Notes under the pieces: model-generated
What the model saw: only the letters and a program-made list of their open reading frames with translations
What the model was told of the DNA's origin: nothing
The model's database searches: none
Shown here: positions 15,050 to 23,357 of the stretch, piece by piece
How positions within the stretch are numbered: the stretch's first letter is position 1
Layout: the number at the start of each line of letters is the position of its first letter
Made by a program: the position numbers and the translations under genes
Source: a virus
Direction: 5' to 3' (one strand)
IMG/VR virus record: IMGVR_UViG_3300047483_000174
Span: 1 to 64,000 of that record
DNA: 64,000 bases

Positions 15050-15210
15050 TTTCTGCGTTCATTACTTGGTGGAATAGAAGAGCGATTTATCGCCAGACAT
15101 TCAACGAACTGTCAAGCATGTCAGACAGAGAACTATACGACCTAGGATTCACTAGAGGTGATATTCATGGTATCGCACATGAAGCAACATATGGAGCAAC
15201 AAACAAATGA
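15046..15210 (+). CDS. DUF1127-like (YjiS-type) mini-protein, 54 aa
   Basis: The sequence begins MISAFITWWNRR and has the DUF1127 signature ELSSMSDRELYDLGFTRGDI, followed by HGIAHEATYG. DUF1127 proteins are short Arg-rich proteins common in alphaproteobacteria. Some act in RNA turnover or stress and phosphate metabolism. The gene overlaps both neighbours by 4 bases. Its presence supports an alphaproteobacterial host and suggests the phage adjusts host mRNA or stress responses late in infection. The motif match is strong by eye; role is inference. Confidence 0.8.
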   Translation: MISAFITWWNRRAIYRQTFNELSSMSDRELYDLGFTRGDIHGIAHEATYGATNK

Positions 15211-15380
15211 TGAATTTTATCAGAACTCTTTTTGTCCGCAAGGATGAGAAAACCATTATTGAAGAATATCTGGCAGACAGTCTAAGCCTATCAGATTTAG
15301 AACGCCGTCAACGCCTGATTGCACGTGGGGAAGCACCATGGCAACTTAGAGCAAAACAAAATTTGAAAGGATGGATATAA
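15207..15380 (+). CDS. DUF3563-like mini-protein, 57 aa
   Basis: Starts MMNFIRTLFVRKDEK and continues IEEYLADSLSLSDLERRQRLIARGEAPW. The YLADS-x-SLSDLERR pattern resembles DUF3563/DUF1127-type peptides of proteobacteria, so it may be a diverged relative of the previous gene product. It is translationally coupled on both sides (ATGA and TAATG). Function unknown. It probably works with its neighbour. Confidence 0.6.
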   Translation: MMNFIRTLFVRKDEKTIIEEYLADSLSLSDLERRQRLIARGEAPWQLRAKQNLKGWI

Positions 15381-15442
15381 TGATAGACCCAGACCATACA
15401 TACTTTCGCGGCCAGCCTGAAAAGAAAAAAGGAGGAAAGTAA
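15380..15442 (+). CDS. Micropeptide, 20 aa
   Basis: Start ATG 15380 overlaps the previous stop by one base. The 20-residue product MIDPDHTYFRGQPEKKKGGK ends in a basic tail. Its 3' end supplies a strong ribosome site (AAGGAGG) for the next micro-gene, so it could also be a leader whose translation controls the next. Support: position, coupling and the similar basic end of the neighbour. Confidence 0.45.
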   Translation: MIDPDHTYFRGQPEKKKGGK

Positions 15443-15516
15443 TGTCACATATTCCATACTATGGCGAAGACGAAGAACTGCCACGTCCAGTAAAGAAGAA
15501 AAAAGCGGGGAAATAA
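15442..15516 (+). CDS. Micropeptide, 24 aa
   Basis: ATG 15442 lies 6-7 bases after AAGGAGG, one of the strongest ribosome sites in the window, and overlaps the previous stop (TAATG). The 24 residues start MSHIPYYGEDEELPRP and end VKKKKAGK, similar to the tail of the preceding micropeptide. The stop lies within the terminator stem. The very strong site on so short a gene argues that it is truly made. Confidence 0.5.
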   Translation: MSHIPYYGEDEELPRPVKKKKAGK

Positions 15517-15530
15517 ACCCCGCTTTTTTT
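15505..15530. terminator. Convergent terminator
   Basis: GCGGGG/CCCCGC stem with a 7-base A/T loop and T7 on the plus strand. It separates the plus-strand mini-genes from the convergent glycosyltransferase gene. Confidence 0.85.
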
Positions 15531-16365
15531 ATATTCTACGAAACATTTTGCTTACGTTTCCGTTGAAGTTGAAACTTCCCATGTGGTCTAGTTTCACTAA
15601 TGGGTCAAGCCACACCTCGCCACCTAGATTTTGCCAGCGGCGACAGAACGCATAATCTTCTGACAAATAACGTTTTGATTCTGGGTCATGCATACAGTCA
15701 AAAAACAGATATGTCCATTTGGCAACATCTTCTGGAAGGTTTAGGTCATTTTTGAAGTATAGTTCTGGATACGCTTCGATCATCTTTTCAAATACGCTGC
15801 GTTTGATTAGCATAAACCCAGTAGCGCCATCTTTCAACTTGACCAAACCATTCTCAATTTGAAGTGTTCGTTTCTGTGTGCCATCTTCTTGGTCTTCATA
15901 CTTCCATTCATAATTGATTGCATATGATGCACCTGTATCACGGAGTTGGTTGCCAGCAATGCCGCTTTCAATCGCAGACTTCACGCTGTTCCAATCAACT
16001 TCTTTCTTTGGATATGCGCCAACGATTACATCTTTGTCGTGTTGTATCATATTCAGAATATCAACAGGGTCAAATGTGATGTCGGCATCAATAAACATCA
16101 TGTGCGTTGCTTTTGGGTTTGCAAGAAAGTATGCAACCATGTGACAGCGAGCACGTGGTATCAGTGATTCATTTGCGCTTGTCGTTACCGAATATGGTAT
16201 TCCGTATTTTGTGAAAAGAATATTTCCTTTGCTCCAAGAACGAAAAAATCCTTCGGTCAACATTCCACCATAACAAGGTGTGAAATAGTGGACATGCGTT
16301 TGCTTGAGTTTTTCCAAATCAAGCGGCTTTCTAAACTGTTGTAGTTGCTTTATTATATCACTCAT
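15529..16365 (-). CDS. Glycosyltransferase, GT-A fold
   Basis: 278 residues. HYFTPCYGGMLTEGFFRS begins the nucleotide-sugar domain. MMFIDADITFDP carries the D-x-D metal site, followed by the typical VGAYPKK and DGATGFMLIKRSVFEKM acceptor region and a late DYAFCRRW. Similar glycosyltransferases are widespread in T4-like marine phages. Target unknown: phage structural protein, DNA base or host surface sugar. Convergent with the mini-gene operon and downstream of the kinase-like gene, so probably late. Confidence 0.85.
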   Translation of the reverse strand: MSDIIKQLQQFRKPLDLEKLKQTHVHYFTPCYGGMLTEGFFRSWSKGNILFTKYGIPYSVTTSANESLIPRARCHMVAYFLANPKATHMMFIDADITFDPVDILNMIQHDKDVIVGAYPKKEVDWNSVKSAIESGIAGNQLRDTGASYAINYEWKYEDQEDGTQKRTLQIENGLVKLKDGATGFMLIKRSVFEKMIEAYPELYFKNDLNLPEDVAKWTYLFFDCMHDPESKRYLSEDYAFCRRWQNLGGEVWLDPLVKLDHMGSFNFNGNVSKMFRRI

Positions 16366-16392
16366 TTAATAGCCTTTATACCATACTGACAA

Positions 16393-17115
16393 TCAAATGT
16401 CAAGTGTCTGGTCGTTTGATTTGATTTCTTTTGCTGCACGAATCCATTTCTTGGCCTGTGGCTTTCGTGGTGGCGTGGCTAGGAATTTGTCAATATTTAA
16501 TTCAACTTTTGCAAACTCATCAGCACGGTCAGTATCTTCTAGGCCACCAGAGTTGTCAACAACGTGAAAGTCTTTTGCACCAAATAGCTGTTGGAATTTC
16601 ATAATATTATCTTGAACCGATTTCCACATTTTTGAAACTTCTTTCGCACCAACCGAACGTTCACGAGACGCATCACGTGCAATAGCAATATCTTCACTTG
16701 TGTTGATGAATAGCATCATCGTGTCATACCCAAGTTCTTCCAACTTTTCTTTTTGGACACGAACTTTGTCTACGTCCTTACCAGTTCCATCAATGATTAG
16801 CCCAAGACGCCCATCAGTATAAATTTGTTCGCGGCTCTTGGTGAGTTCTTTTGCACGTTGGCGTAACTCCTGTCCTTTTGGACTAAAGATATTGTCAGGA
16901 GACATTTCCATGCCTTCCTTGCCCATTAGATACTCATACATGTCATCCGAGTTTACAACCTTCAATCCAGTTCTGACGTGCTTTTGTCCTGTCATTTTAC
17001 CAGAGACATAACTTTTTCCAGAACCGGGGCCACCAGCCAAAAATAGTGCTTTGAAAATATGAGGATCGTCAACCCCCTCTTCAAGACGACGATTTAATAC
17101 TTCATCAATACGCAT
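16393..17115 (-). CDS. Zeta-toxin-like P-loop kinase with capsid-targeting-like leader
   Basis: 240 residues. The leader MRIDEVLNRRLEEG resembles those on the ADP-ribosyltransferase-like proteins. The Walker A is ALFLAGGPGSGKS (about 24-36). VVNSDDMYEYLM and GLIIDGTGKDVDKV fit zeta-toxin or polynucleotide-kinase-type folds, in which a second-strand Asp takes part in catalysis. RERSVGAKEVSKMWKSVQ may be the lid with basic residues. Late octamer 23 bases upstream. Substrate could be a sugar nucleotide, nucleotide or nucleic-acid end. The leader suggests the kinase is packaged. Confident of the P-loop fold, not of the target. Confidence 0.7.
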   Translation of the reverse strand: MRIDEVLNRRLEEGVDDPHIFKALFLAGGPGSGKSYVSGKMTGQKHVRTGLKVVNSDDMYEYLMGKEGMEMSPDNIFSPKGQELRQRAKELTKSREQIYTDGRLGLIIDGTGKDVDKVRVQKEKLEELGYDTMMLFINTSEDIAIARDASRERSVGAKEVSKMWKSVQDNIMKFQQLFGAKDFHVVDNSGGLEDTDRADEFAKVELNIDKFLATPPRKPQAKKWIRAAKEIKSNDQTLDI

Positions 17116-17137
17116 TTATATTGCTCCTTATTTCTCA

Positions 17138-17145
17138 TATTTATC
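17138..17145 (-). promoter_or_regulatory. Late promoter octamer (GATAAATA)
   Basis: Minus-strand GATAAATA 23 bases before ATG 17115. It overlaps the stop codon of the upstream gene. Confidence 0.7.
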
Positions 17146-18862
17146 CAATTTTTACCGAGTTCCACCAAGTAAGCGATGTATCGTATACACGTTTTGTGTT
17201 TGTAAGTATTCCAGTCACTGACGGAGATATAACCGTGTCATATTCATTTTTGGCAAAAGTTTCAATATCTTCGTTTCTTTTGCCATCAGGCGTGGAATAG
17301 ACAAGAACGGCGGTATGTCCATCCATTGTAGTAGTTATTGAACGCTCTGCCAATGCAAGGGATTCAATGATTGACTTGGCTTGTCCTTTTACCGAGGTTG
17401 AATAGCCAACATCATTTCTACTTATACCTTGGGTTATTTCATTTCTAAGAGTTTTCAAATCTGTTTTTCTTCTCAGAATTTGGTTCATGTAAGTTGCTGA
17501 GTATGTAGAAAATGCTTTGCTTTTGACCATTTTTACTGTGGAAGTTGGCTGCACATAATCAACAGTTGATATGCCACTAGCCGAACCAAAAGATTGAAAG
17601 TTTGTAAGCGCGTTTTTAACCATGCTTATCTGACCAGTAACAGTCTGTATCGCAGAAAATGCTTCACTTATAGGAGCTATCAATTTACTCAATGGAGAAG
17701 TTAGATATGCACTCATTGGCTGATATAGCATCGCAGATGGTATCATTGGAGATTGCGGAACACCAGGAGCAGTAAGAGTTGACTGTCTTGCTGCTGTTAC
17801 CGCGTTCTGAACACTCAGTGGATTGGCACGTGGGTCAATAGAAGTGGATATGGCAGACGGTATGCTTGGAAGTGGTGTCGAATATTGTTGCAACGCAGAG
17901 GTTAATGTAGGACTTCCTGTTCTCAACAACACTGCCAGTTGGCATACGTCAAATGACGCTGCTGCGATTGCAAGTGCTTGCGCCATTTGAACCAAGCTGG
18001 ACACCATGTTGAGAAGTCCAGATACTTCACTTGCAATCTGACTTGTGATGGAACTTATAAATCCAGTTGCCTTTGATACTAATTCGGAAACAGAGTTCAT
18101 AGCACTTGTGAATACACTCATAATTGGACTCAACACACCAGATATTGCATTTATTATTCCAGCCGCACCACCCTGAATTATGCCTATAATACTGCTTATT
18201 GGACCCATAAACGGGCGAATGAAATCCATTATAGGTTTCGTTACTCCTTCTAAGAAGCTGAATATCCCATCAAACGAGCCAGACAGTAATCCCATAAGTG
18301 CATTGAATTGGTTACAAGAATTATCTTGTTCTCCGAATTGTTTTGACATACTCACAAGACTATTTACATCTTGTATAGTTTGAACTAAATTCGATACTTG
18401 AGAATCCGTATGCGTTTGAACTTGGTCATACATGGGATATGCTTGACTTGGCAATCCAGAAGTTGATAGAAAACCAAGGCCAATGCCAGATGCTATAAAA
18501 TAGTCAAGTATATCTTGGCGATAAAGGCTGGCGTTTATTGCAGAATTAAGTGCGTCAAGAAGCAAAACACCTTCGTCAGTTTCCATCGTATTGAATGAAT
18601 TTCGTCCAGATTGAACTATATTGGTCAATGGGTTTGTGAACCCACCATTCAAAAGTTCATCGTTGATAGCATTCAGTGCGGCTTGACGATTGTATTGCTC
18701 TTGTGCGGCATCTAATCTTGCACGTTCTTCGGCACTGAGTTCACTGAGTGAAGTAATATCATAATATTCCGCAGGGGTTTGGGAAATGCCATCAAAGGTA
18801 TACGTCCCGCCGCCTTTTCTTACAAACTCTTGATATAAACGTTCATATTCTGATTCGCTCAT
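17141..18862 (-). CDS. Large hydrophobic-core protein beside the PAAR spike
   Basis: ATG 18862 (MSESEYERLYQEF) is chosen because it lies 2 bases after the PAAR stop; the longer frame is an N-terminal extension. 573 residues. The centre (about 200-330) is an unusually long run of Gly/Ala/Ser/Ile helices, such as IIGIIQGGAAGIINAISG and VSELVSKATGFISSI, that could span membranes or pack as a helical bundle. The C-terminal third is Thr/Ser-rich. Placement next to a PAAR protein suggests a tail-tip, tape-measure-like or pore-forming protein delivered with the spike. No family is recognised. Confidence 0.7.
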   Translation of the reverse strand: MSESEYERLYQEFVRKGGGTYTFDGISQTPAEYYDITSLSELSAEERARLDAAQEQYNRQAALNAINDELLNGGFTNPLTNIVQSGRNSFNTMETDEGVLLLDALNSAINASLYRQDILDYFIASGIGLGFLSTSGLPSQAYPMYDQVQTHTDSQVSNLVQTIQDVNSLVSMSKQFGEQDNSCNQFNALMGLLSGSFDGIFSFLEGVTKPIMDFIRPFMGPISSIIGIIQGGAAGIINAISGVLSPIMSVFTSAMNSVSELVSKATGFISSITSQIASEVSGLLNMVSSLVQMAQALAIAAASFDVCQLAVLLRTGSPTLTSALQQYSTPLPSIPSAISTSIDPRANPLSVQNAVTAARQSTLTAPGVPQSPMIPSAMLYQPMSAYLTSPLSKLIAPISEAFSAIQTVTGQISMVKNALTNFQSFGSASGISTVDYVQPTSTVKMVKSKAFSTYSATYMNQILRRKTDLKTLRNEITQGISRNDVGYSTSVKGQAKSIIESLALAERSITTTMDGHTAVLVYSTPDGKRNEDIETFAKNEYDTVISPSVTGILTNTKRVYDTSLTWWNSVKIG

Positions 18863-18864
18863 TT

Positions 18865-19158
18865 TTACCCCAACATTACCTTTGACGATCCAGATGTAAT
18901 AATAACTCCACAAGCATGTGCGTCACCGACTCTTCCGACCTGTTTCCCCTCAACGAATACCTTTGATGAGCCATTCGTTAGAACGGTAACGTGAGGTATG
19001 CAAAATGGCGGGACACCATGTGGAAATGTGCTATGCCCCACACAATACACCATTTTGTTCTCAACAAGAACCTTTGACGACCCAACACCACACTGGCCTG
19101 GGCCACAGGGAGAGTGCGGAGATATGGGGTCAGTGGTTCTTGCGATCTGTTTTGCCAT
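18865..19158 (-). CDS. PAAR-domain spike-tip protein
   Basis: 97 residues with PAAR layout: a Pro/Gly-rich start (ISPHSPCGPGQCGVGSSKV), repeated SSKV-x-V-E strands, and conserved Cys/His (CVGHSTFPHG, GDAHACGVI) that would bind the metal at the cone tip. PAAR proteins cap the tail spike of contractile phages and type VI systems. It overlaps the upstream gene by 1 base (TAATG) and is followed 2 bases later by the 573-residue protein. Identification is strong. Confidence 0.92.
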   Translation of the reverse strand: MAKQIARTTDPISPHSPCGPGQCGVGSSKVLVENKMVYCVGHSTFPHGVPPFCIPHVTVLTNGSSKVFVEGKQVGRVGDAHACGVIITSGSSKVMLG

Positions 19159-19475
19159 TAGATTATAAGTCCTGATGTTTCTGGGACAACTAGACCAGAT
19201 GTCGCCGCACCGTATGCGGTTGAAATCTCACTACGAGCAGACAAGATTGACACAATAGCACCTAGTCGGATACTGACTTCACCATCGCTGTTACCAGTCA
19301 TAGTGAAAGGTTGAAACGCTGCACCCTGTGGACCAATTGCAAGTGTCAATGGCTTTTTGATAGTGACGTTATACATATCCTCTTTGATATACCGCCCAAT
19401 TAGTTCTTGTCCATTGATAAGAGAAACCGTTACGGTATCGTTTGGTTTATGTGTTTTTTCTGTAAGCATTTTCAT
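19158..19475 (-). CDS. Sm-like small beta protein (tentative)
   Basis: 105 residues. DTVTVSLINGQELIGRYIKED followed by YNVTIKKPLTLAI and VSIRLGAIVSIL has the look of an LSm/Hfq-like five-strand barrel: a strand, G-x-x-L/I-x-G-x-Y, strands, then a final hydrophobic strand. Such proteins recur among T4-like marine phages in the baseplate region. The start ATGAAAATG overlaps the preceding stop (ATGA). It may be a structural adaptor rather than an RNA chaperone. Confidence 0.6.
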   Translation of the reverse strand: MKMLTEKTHKPNDTVTVSLINGQELIGRYIKEDMYNVTIKKPLTLAIGPQGAAFQPFTMTGNSDGEVSIRLGAIVSILSARSEISTAYGAATSGLVVPETSGLII

Positions 19476-19918
19476 CCCTGATTGTTATGTTTAATTGCAT
19501 TAATAATATCATATTTATTATGCACTTCTAGTATACTCAAATCGTTTTTTACGTCTTCGTATAGTTCTACTTCGCCACTTGCTCTATTTAGTATGTATCC
19601 ATCTACGTATGCAACCAAATAAATGTTTGAATGGTATAAATCATGGACTAGCCACAATTCCACATCTTTGTCTTCGTCGGCATAAAATATGGTGAAAAAT
19701 ATACCTAATCCGTTGCCGCTCTTTGTGTAATAACCATCGTTAATATATTGCCACACATCGGTCCACGTTGACATATCGTCAAAGTTGAAACCATTAATGT
19801 GATATTTTGTGGATTCCCACCAATTCAAAACCTTTTGCAAATTTTCTTTATTGAAATTCTTTTGTAGTTCTAGTCTTACTTCACGCCATTTAAATAGCAT
19901 GTCTGCTTTGTCTGTCAT
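19472..19918 (-). CDS. Hypothetical protein, 148 aa
   Basis: An acidic, Trp- and Tyr-rich protein: LNWWESTKYHINGF, STWTDVWQYINDGYY, DVELWLVHDLYHSNIYLVAYVDG. Coupled to both neighbours (stop overlaps the next start; start directly abuts the fibre-like gene). Position between a fibre-like gene and the PAAR gene suggests a baseplate or tail component. No family recognised. Confidence 0.65.
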   Translation of the reverse strand: MTDKADMLFKWREVRLELQKNFNKENLQKVLNWWESTKYHINGFNFDDMSTWTDVWQYINDGYYTKSGNGLGIFFTIFYADEDKDVELWLVHDLYHSNIYLVAYVDGYILNRASGEVELYEDVKNDLSILEVHNKYDIINAIKHNNQG

Positions 19919-20701
19919 TTACATTGACCATCTCTTCACTGTATATGTTATGCTTGTTATGAAATCTGGCAATTGAGTATATGCAACTTGCATATAAGCA
20001 TCGGTGTATTGAACATCAAACGATATGTTTGAAAATTCTTCAACTTGAGGGAAAGAATCTCCATCATCTTGCCAAATTTCAGTATTTTCGTCTGTTAGTT
20101 TTCCTTGTGTTATTCCTTGTGGAATACCATTGATGACACGTATAGTTCCAACTCTTACATATGTGATAGTTCCATTGGTTTGCTTCAATGAATAATCGAT
20201 AAAAAATGAAGTGCATACATTCATATCATATGACAGGAACACGCCACTTTCTCCAGTAAGAACCTTTGAATACAAACTGGAACGAAGGCCAGTTGATTGG
20301 TCCAAACTTGATAGGTGCTGATCCGCAAACAGTTGGTTGAAACTGTTTTCAGTGATGATTTCTACGTTGCGTCTTGCACGAGCATAAAGACCAACATTGA
20401 ATGATGCAGATACTTGCATCGCAGATAGTAGTGCGTTCACATCGTCTACGTTGCGTATAACTAAATCTTCATCAATAACCAATCCTGGTTGTGGACATTC
20501 TGAACTACTCAACCAAGATTGAATGGTAGCATGTGCGTTTGCGAATGGATCAAAAACAATTTCATTCAACGCATCATCAGTTCCGATGAACAATTGGTTG
20601 GTGTCGGTAGTAAAACCTTGTTCCGCAGTTTGTAGAGTGTCACCTGTGATTTCTGAACGAAGACCACGGCGTATAATTATTATATCATAATCAGCCATCA
20701 T
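19919..20701 (-). CDS. Tail-fibre-like virion protein
   Basis: 260 residues. The N-terminal IIIIRRGLRSEITGD...EQGFTTDTNQLFIGTDD matches the short 'RRG...E.G...DT..L.IG' module at the front of many phage tail-fibre and tropism-determinant proteins. The remainder is beta-rich (SGVFLSYDMNV, TITYVRVGTIRVING, SNISFDVQYTDAYMQ). Start at 20701 or the next ATG at 20698. Late octamer 20 bases upstream. Likely a baseplate or short-fibre component. Confidence 0.72.
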   Translation of the reverse strand: MMADYDIIIIRRGLRSEITGDTLQTAEQGFTTDTNQLFIGTDDALNEIVFDPFANAHATIQSWLSSSECPQPGLVIDEDLVIRNVDDVNALLSAMQVSASFNVGLYARARRNVEIITENSFNQLFADQHLSSLDQSTGLRSSLYSKVLTGESGVFLSYDMNVCTSFFIDYSLKQTNGTITYVRVGTIRVINGIPQGITQGKLTDENTEIWQDDGDSFPQVEEFSNISFDVQYTDAYMQVAYTQLPDFITSITYTVKRWSM

Positions 20702-20713
20702 ATAACTCCTAAG

Positions 20714-21403
20714 TTATATGTATTTATCATAGTATGCTTGAACTTTCAAAGCCCATTGCTCTGAATAGTGTTCAAACTCGTCGCCCTCAATAACAAACTC
20801 TTGGTAGTTTCCGTAGTTACCTTCGTCCCAACCAATCATCATAATCACAATGTTTTTAATATTACTACCGTAAACAAAATTGTGAGCGGCTGCGTAGGCT
20901 GCACCCTGAAGGAAGTAGTCAGTAATCCATTCTTTCTTCTTTGCCTTGCGACTTGTCTTGAAGTCAATAATAGATTCTTTGCCTTTCCACAGTCCAACGC
21001 AGTCTGTAGTCCCTGCATATAGTTGCGGATAGTATAGAGGAACTTCCGTCCCCCATACTTCGTTTACGTTTGACAATCCCTTTTCAATTACAATGTCTGA
21101 AAGGGCTTTTGCTTTTAAGTAGATTAGGTTTGAACCTTCGGGACGAGATTCAGAAAGAATATGCTGTTCAATATGCTTGTGAACAATAGTTCCAATATTG
21201 GCAGATTCTTTAGTGATTTGTGCGGCTGCTTCTTCACCAACAGATGCCCGCCACTCTTTAAGGAAAGTTTTATCTTTCAATGCGTCAAGAATAGTGGTGA
21301 CGCTTGGAACAGGTTCGTCGGCAGACCCTTCAAGGACATACCGACGAAACCCATTTTTTTCTATACGCGATAGTTTTTGATATGTGAATTTTTCATTTAG
21401 CAT
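20714..21403 (-). CDS. PD-(D/E)XK exonuclease (Cas4/MGME1-like)
   Basis: 229 residues. VPSVTTILDAL is followed by GTIVHKHIEQH (catalytic-site His region), then YAGTTDCVGLWKGKESIIDFKTSRKAKK with the D...D-x-K core, then YFLQGAAYAAAH with the downstream Q-x-x-x-Y. This is the RecB/Cas4/MGME1-type nuclease often annotated as an exonuclease in T4-like cyanophages. It probably processes DNA ends during recombination or packaging. Its 3' end overlaps the late promoter of the next gene, so the two are differently regulated. Confidence 0.88.
   Translation of the reverse strand: MLNEKFTYQKLSRIEKNGFRRYVLEGSADEPVPSVTTILDALKDKTFLKEWRASVGEEAAAQITKESANIGTIVHKHIEQHILSESRPEGSNLIYLKAKALSDIVIEKGLSNVNEVWGTEVPLYYPQLYAGTTDCVGLWKGKESIIDFKTSRKAKKKEWITDYFLQGAAYAAAHNFVYGSNIKNIVIMMIGWDEGNYGNYQEFVIEGDEFEHYSEQWALKVQAYYDKYI
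20721..20728 (-). promoter_or_regulatory. Late promoter octamer (GATAAATA)
   Basis: Minus-strand GATAAATA 20 bases before the fibre-like gene, inside the 3' end of the nuclease gene. Confidence 0.75.
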
Positions 21404-21432
21404 ACGGTCAGTATACTACACTCTTTCAACAA

Positions 21433-21681
21433 TCACAAGTGTTTTTTCAACTCTTCGATCATTTTGGCTTTAGTTTTGCGCATGTCAACACTGACGCCCA
21501 GCTTTGACAATGCCCATTCTTCAATCGCAGCTTTTGTCATTTTTTCAAAAGCTGGTAGTTCAGCCTTAATTTCTTCTTTGACCTGATTTGCGGTGACAAC
21601 AATCGGGGTGGTTTTGATTGCACCAGCTATAATACTTTGAATCATCTTTTTTAACTTTACCGCGCTCTCGTATATTTTCAT
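21433..21681 (-). CDS. Small helical protein, 82 aa
   Basis: Starts MKIYESAVKLKKMIQ, close to the shared capsid-targeting-like leaders, and ends in Lys-rich helices with MRKTKAKMIEELKKHL. One base from the next gene, in the operon started at 23350. Probably a head-core or packaged protein; no family known. Confidence 0.6.
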   Translation of the reverse strand: MKIYESAVKLKKMIQSIIAGAIKTTPIVVTANQVKEEIKAELPAFEKMTKAAIEEWALSKLGVSVDMRKTKAKMIEELKKHL

Positions 21682-21682
21682 A

Positions 21683-22006
21683 TTAAATACCCTTTCTAGA
21701 TGCTGATATTGCCATATTATGAACTTTCATCTTGGCCTCATCCGCTGATAGATCGTTAGAGGTCGGAGCACCTTTCAGATCAATACTATCTATTGTAGCA
21801 TTTTGAATATACTTATTATCCGCAAGCATGTCCACCAAAGCCTCTGGGGTTACGCTATGTCCCAAACGGTCTAATTCGTTTGACAACATATCAGTGGCAA
21901 TGGTGTATATGCCATTCGCTTTCAAGCGAGTCAAATACATATTCAAGTCATTGTTAAGTTGAACTGCGTAGTTTTCGCCCTCGCTCAAAAGTGTAGATAT
22001 TTTCAT
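21683..22006 (-). CDS. Small protein with capsid-targeting-like leader, 107 aa
   Basis: MKISTLLSEGEN has the leader pattern with a possible cleavage after LLSE. The body is helical (LNMYLTRLKANGIYTIATDML, PEALVDMLADN). It sits directly after the 437-residue head-region gene with a 1-base gap. Likely packaged in the head. Function unknown. Confidence 0.65.
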   Translation of the reverse strand: MKISTLLSEGENYAVQLNNDLNMYLTRLKANGIYTIATDMLSNELDRLGHSVTPEALVDMLADNKYIQNATIDSIDLKGAPTSNDLSADEAKMKVHNMAISASRKGI

Positions 22007-22007
22007 A

Positions 22008-23321
22008 TTAGCGTCTCGCTCTGCCTAGTGGTTCTTCCTTTGGGCCAGACATAGCTTCATCGCCACCAACTACGTCAGTGTCAATATCTGCTTCAATATC
22101 ATCTTCAAAATCATCTGCCATGTCGCCGCCAATGTCTTCGCTTGATGGTGCCATAGTGTCGGTTGCTGGTTGCTCACCAGATAGAACCAATACTGCGTTA
22201 TTTACTGCGTCTTTTGCAGAACGTGCATTATCTAGTAGACCGCTGATTGCCTCGTCAACGCTTGATTTGAAGGTTGTTGATTGGTCTGCGCCATGTGAAT
22301 ATGCCATTTGGTCAGCTAGTGGTCCAAGTTGATCGTTCTGAATCTTACCTAGCTTTTCAATAATGTCCTGTAGTTCATCAACAATACCACGTGCTGCCAT
22401 TGTGATTTCTGCTGATGCTGCATCACCTTCTAGTAGTGAGTTTAGTTGTGAAAGTAGAACACGCTGTAGAGTTACAGATTCGTTGACTTTTTTGACTTTG
22501 TATTCGTCTTTTTTATTCGCGGCTCTCATCGCATCACCATGATTATCGTGTGATGAAACTACTTTGCCATTGCCGTTTACAACGTTGTATTTGCCTTTTT
22601 TTGAACCAGCTTCATCTTTTTTGTCTTGAACTGATTTTGCTTGACCCATATCAACTTCGTTGACTTTCTTTTTCTTGTCATAATTAGCCTTCCACTTGTC
22701 ATATTCTTTAGTGCCTGGCTGTGGTGCGGGTTTGTTTGACTTGCTACTAACACCGCCATACTTATTGGTCTTTGTAGTGCCATATGCAGTCTTGATACCG
22801 GCTTCGTCAACTTTCTTTTTCTTGTCATCGAGTGCTTTTTTCATTGGCTCTTTTTTGTTGCCATCTTTATCAACGTCAAGGAAGTCTGGCTTTGCTGCTT
22901 CACCAATACGCTGATTAGCTCGCTTGATGCCGTTGTGACGCTTAGTGTTACGCTTTTGCAAGCGGTTGATTTCACTTGCTGCGTTTGCAGATTGGTCATC
23001 CGTTCCATAACGATGCATTCTGACATTACGGTCAATGTCATCATCGTTGAACTCCATATCCATCTTAGCACGTTTCTTATAACGCTTTGCTAGGTCTGCT
23101 GAAACTTCATCCATACGGACATGCAGTAGTGCCTTGATTGCTTCTAGCATCATGGTGGTTTCTACATAGTTCTTGCCAGACTCTTGCATTACTTCTAGTT
23201 TTGCTTTTGCCTTTTGCAGTTCCTTGATGTCGCCTTCAACAGTATAGCCAAAGTTTTCTTTTAGGTAATCATTCAAGCGTGATGACACGCGAATGGATGT
23301 TGGTGTAAAAAATTTATTCAT
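22008..23321 (-). CDS. Putative head-associated structural protein, 437 aa
   Basis: Three zones are visible: a helical N-terminus (about 1-150), a Lys/Gly/Asp-rich flexible middle with repeated DKKKKVDEAG / DKKKKVNEVD-type segments, and a helical C-terminus ending in a very acidic stretch (DDFEDDIEADIDTD) and the tail EEPLGRARR. The mix of basic linkers and acidic tail suggests a prohead-core or scaffold-like role. A late octamer lies 29 bases upstream. I recall similar conserved but unnamed proteins in marine T4-like phages. Confidence 0.65.
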   Translation of the reverse strand: MNKFFTPTSIRVSSRLNDYLKENFGYTVEGDIKELQKAKAKLEVMQESGKNYVETTMMLEAIKALLHVRMDEVSADLAKRYKKRAKMDMEFNDDDIDRNVRMHRYGTDDQSANAASEINRLQKRNTKRHNGIKRANQRIGEAAKPDFLDVDKDGNKKEPMKKALDDKKKKVDEAGIKTAYGTTKTNKYGGVSSKSNKPAPQPGTKEYDKWKANYDKKKKVNEVDMGQAKSVQDKKDEAGSKKGKYNVVNGNGKVVSSHDNHGDAMRAANKKDEYKVKKVNESVTLQRVLLSQLNSLLEGDAASAEITMAARGIVDELQDIIEKLGKIQNDQLGPLADQMAYSHGADQSTTFKSSVDEAISGLLDNARSAKDAVNNAVLVLSGEQPATDTMAPSSEDIGGDMADDFEDDIEADIDTDVVGGDEAMSGPKEEPLGRARR

Positions 23322-23349
23322 GTTGTAACCCCTATATTACTTGATATAG

Positions 23350-23357
23350 TATTTATC
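23350..23357 (-). promoter_or_regulatory. Late promoter octamer (GATAAATA)
   Basis: Minus-strand GATAAATA 29 bases before ATG 23321. Confidence 0.75.
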
